Shown here: one piece after another, positions 6,423 to 7,563 of the stretch
Position numbering within the stretch: the stretch's first letter is position 1
How the letters are laid out: each line of letters opens with the position of its first letter
Source of the DNA: an uncultured Bacteroidota bacterium
GTDB taxonomy: Bacteria > Bacteroidota > Bacteroidia > Chitinophagales > Chitinophagaceae
Assembly (NCBI GenBank): GCA_946480675.1
Contig: CAMLKS010000114.1
Span: 1-7,563, forward strand
Direction: 5' to 3'
DNA length: 7,563 nucleotides
Translations under genes and position numbers: made by a program
Notes under the pieces: model-generated
The model's input: the letters and a program-made list of their open reading frames with translations, nothing else
Databases searched by the model: none
Told to the model about the DNA's origin: nothing

Positions 6423-7179
6423 TAATTCCTAGTAAGCTATCTACGCGGGCAAAGGTAAATCCCTTTTTTCGGGCTTGTATGATAAATTCCGTTAAAATTT
6501 CGGCTGTAATGGGCATAGAATCATGAAGTAATATAATATCCCCTCCTTTTAACTTTCCTAACAACCGTTGCAGTAATACCTCCGGATCTTTTGCTTTTGT
6601 ATCAAAAGAACGGATATTCCAACCTATAGGTTGCATGCCCGTATTCCTTATAGCTTTTGCAAGGTTAGGGTTTGTAACGCCATAAGGAGGCCGAAAGCAA
6701 AGTGGCCTAACACCGGCAATAGATTGGATTGCGGCATTCGTTTGCTCTATTTCTGTAGCCATTGATTTACTGCTTTGCCAATCGAAATTGAAACTGTGGT
6801 TATAACTGTGGTTGCCTATCAAATGGCCTTCTGCATGCCAGCGTTTTACCAACTGTGGATGGGCAACTGCATTTTTACCAATGGAAAAAAATGCTGCCTG
6901 TACACTATGCTCCTTCAGTATGTCCAGTATTCGCTCTGTTTGCGCAGCGGGCCCATCATCAAAAGTAATGGCTATACGCTTATCTGAATTACTACCATTA
7001 TTATACGATTTGACGTAAAAATTCCACTGAATATAAATGGACCCGAATACTAATATGTGTATGTAAACACCTATTATTATTAAAAGCCACCACCAATCTG
7101 TATAACCTAATAAGTACGTTATATCCAACGCTATAAGCGATAGAACCAGGATGATATTTGCTAATTGAAAAGGACGCAA
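6409..7179 (-). CDS. Membrane-anchored polysaccharide deacetylase (NodB/CE4 family)
   Basis: A 256-residue protein with two N-terminal hydrophobic helices (about 6-25 and 28-50) followed by a NodB homology domain. The catalytic motifs are in order: TFDDGP at 72-77 (Asp74 as base, Asp75 as metal ligand), GNHSYNH at 122-128 (His124 and His128 as metal ligands), RPPYG at 163-167, the WNIRSFDT strand at 187-194, and DIILLHDS at 214-221 with His219. The enzyme should be a metal-dependent deacetylase acting on an N- or O-acetylated glycan or related acetyl ester at the membrane face; the substrate is unknown. The start is a TTG, 13 bases after the kdsB stop. No in-frame ATG occurs before residue 140, and an ATT three codons upstream is the only nearby alternative. 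The 3' end overlaps the LolA-like gene, so it belongs to that operon. Confidence 0.9.
   Translation of the reverse strand: MRPFQLANIILVLSLIALDITYLLGYTDWWWLLIIIGVYIHILVFGSIYIQWNFYVKSYNNGSNSDKRIAITFDDGPAAQTERILDILKEHSVQAAFFSIGKNAVAHPQLVKRWHAEGHLIGNHSYNHSFNFDWQSSKSMATEIEQTNAAIQSIAGVRPLCFRPPYGVTNPNLAKAIRNTGMQPIGWNIRSFDTKAKDPEVLLQRLLGKLKGGDIILLHDSMPITAEILTEFIIQARKKGFTFARVDSLLGINAYA
6427..6430 (-). promoter_or_regulatory. Shine-Dalgarno-like site of the LolA-like gene
   Basis: AGGA read on the - strand lies 4 bases before the ATG at 6422 and 10 bases before the ATG at 6416. It falls within the last codons of the deacetylase gene. Neither spacing is decisive, so the start of the LolA-like gene remains between these two. 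Confidence 0.35.
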
Positions 7180-7192
7180 GGAATAAATGTAG

Positions 7193-7563
7193 CTATGCTG
7201 TTATTGCAGCAGTGGCTGAATATATCTGGGTTATTGGTTGATGGCTAATGAGCATTTTTACGTCAATCCCATTTTCCAGAAAGCGCAGGCTTTCTATTTG
7301 TTCTGTCCTTTCAAGCGGTGCTACCGGCCAGTTCATAAAATTGAACAACACCGCCTTGCGATATGCATAGATACCGGTATGCGCATAATGCGATATGGGC
7401 AAATCTTTATGATAAAGGAAAGGCACGGGATATCTGGAAAAGTACATAGCAAACAAACGCATATTCAATGTTGCCTTTATGCGGTTAGGGTCTGCTATTT
7501 CTTCAGCATGCTGCATTTTATACACTATAGATGCAACCTGTATATTGCGGCTGGTGGCATCTT
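7193..7563 (-). CDS. kdsB: 3-deoxy-manno-octulosonate cytidylyltransferase, C-terminal part
   Basis: The gene enters from beyond the right edge, and about 122 C-terminal residues are visible. The frame stays open to the window end, beginning with DATSRNIQVASIVYKM. KdsB (CMP-Kdo synthetase) activates Kdo with CTP for LPS inner core assembly in the cytoplasm. Visible family landmarks are ADPNRIKATLN, the AMYFSRYPVPF strand (ALYFSRAPIP in other KdsB), HTGIYAYRKAVL, and NWPVAPLERTEQIESLRFLENG (NW-SPLE-E-LEQLR-L-G in the family). The extreme C-terminus is unusual: where the family normally carries a GIDTPEDL-type motif, this protein reads QPITQIYSATAAITA and stops. No other frame here restores that motif. 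The call as KdsB rests on the upstream blocks, and activity is uncertain. The deacetylase gene follows after 13 bases, probably in one transcript. Confidence 0.85.
   Translation of the reverse strand, partial: DATSRNIQVASIVYKMQHAEEIADPNRIKATLNMRLFAMYFSRYPVPFLYHKDLPISHYAHTGIYAYRKAVLFNFMNWPVAPLERTEQIESLRFLENGIDVKMLISHQPITQIYSATAAITA

Overview
The window looks like chromosomal DNA from a Bacteroidota member, plausibly a Chitinophagaceae-like relative. This is an inference from the protein types, from a TAnnTTTG-type promoter box, from leaders that are A-rich and mostly lack a Shine-Dalgarno sequence, and from moderately AT-rich codon use. I see no tRNA, rRNA, CRISPR array, insertion sequence or phage gene. 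Genes fill almost everything, and the longest gap is 89 bases.

Left half (21-4798, all + strand): a bestrophin-type anion channel, an EmrE-like small multidrug exporter, a small secreted protein of unknown function, uracil-DNA glycosylase (ung), a PlsC-type lysophospholipid acyltransferase translationally coupled to a Rossmann/DUF2520 oxidoreductase-like protein, and then, behind its own promoter, an ISC-type [2Fe-2S] ferredoxin (fdx) followed by iscX. This is mostly a housekeeping series. The fdx-iscX pair keeps the order of the tail of the proteobacterial isc operon, but no iscS, iscU or hscBA genes are nearby.

Right half (4807-7563, all - strand, convergent with the left half): reading in the direction of transcription, there is the C-terminal part of kdsB (CMP-Kdo synthetase, running off the window edge), a membrane-anchored NodB-type polysaccharide deacetylase, a LolA-like periplasmic lipoprotein carrier, an outer-membrane-type lipoprotein of unknown family, and a short FabZ-like hotdog dehydratase. 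The last four overlap one another by 14, 26 and 14 bases, so they form a tightly coupled operon. A LolA-like carrier, a lipoprotein and a stand-alone hotdog dehydratase together recall the accessory genes of aryl-polyene/flexirubin-type clusters. The ketosynthases and acyl carrier protein that would prove this are not in the window.

The two halves meet tail to tail with only 8 bases between stop codons. A perfect 10-bp inverted repeat followed by a T-run, which fits a terminator for the + strand genes, lies inside the 3' end of the opposing dehydratase gene. The strongest items for a second look are this embedded terminator, the overlapping cassette, the missing C-terminal motif of KdsB, and the orphan fdx-iscX pair.
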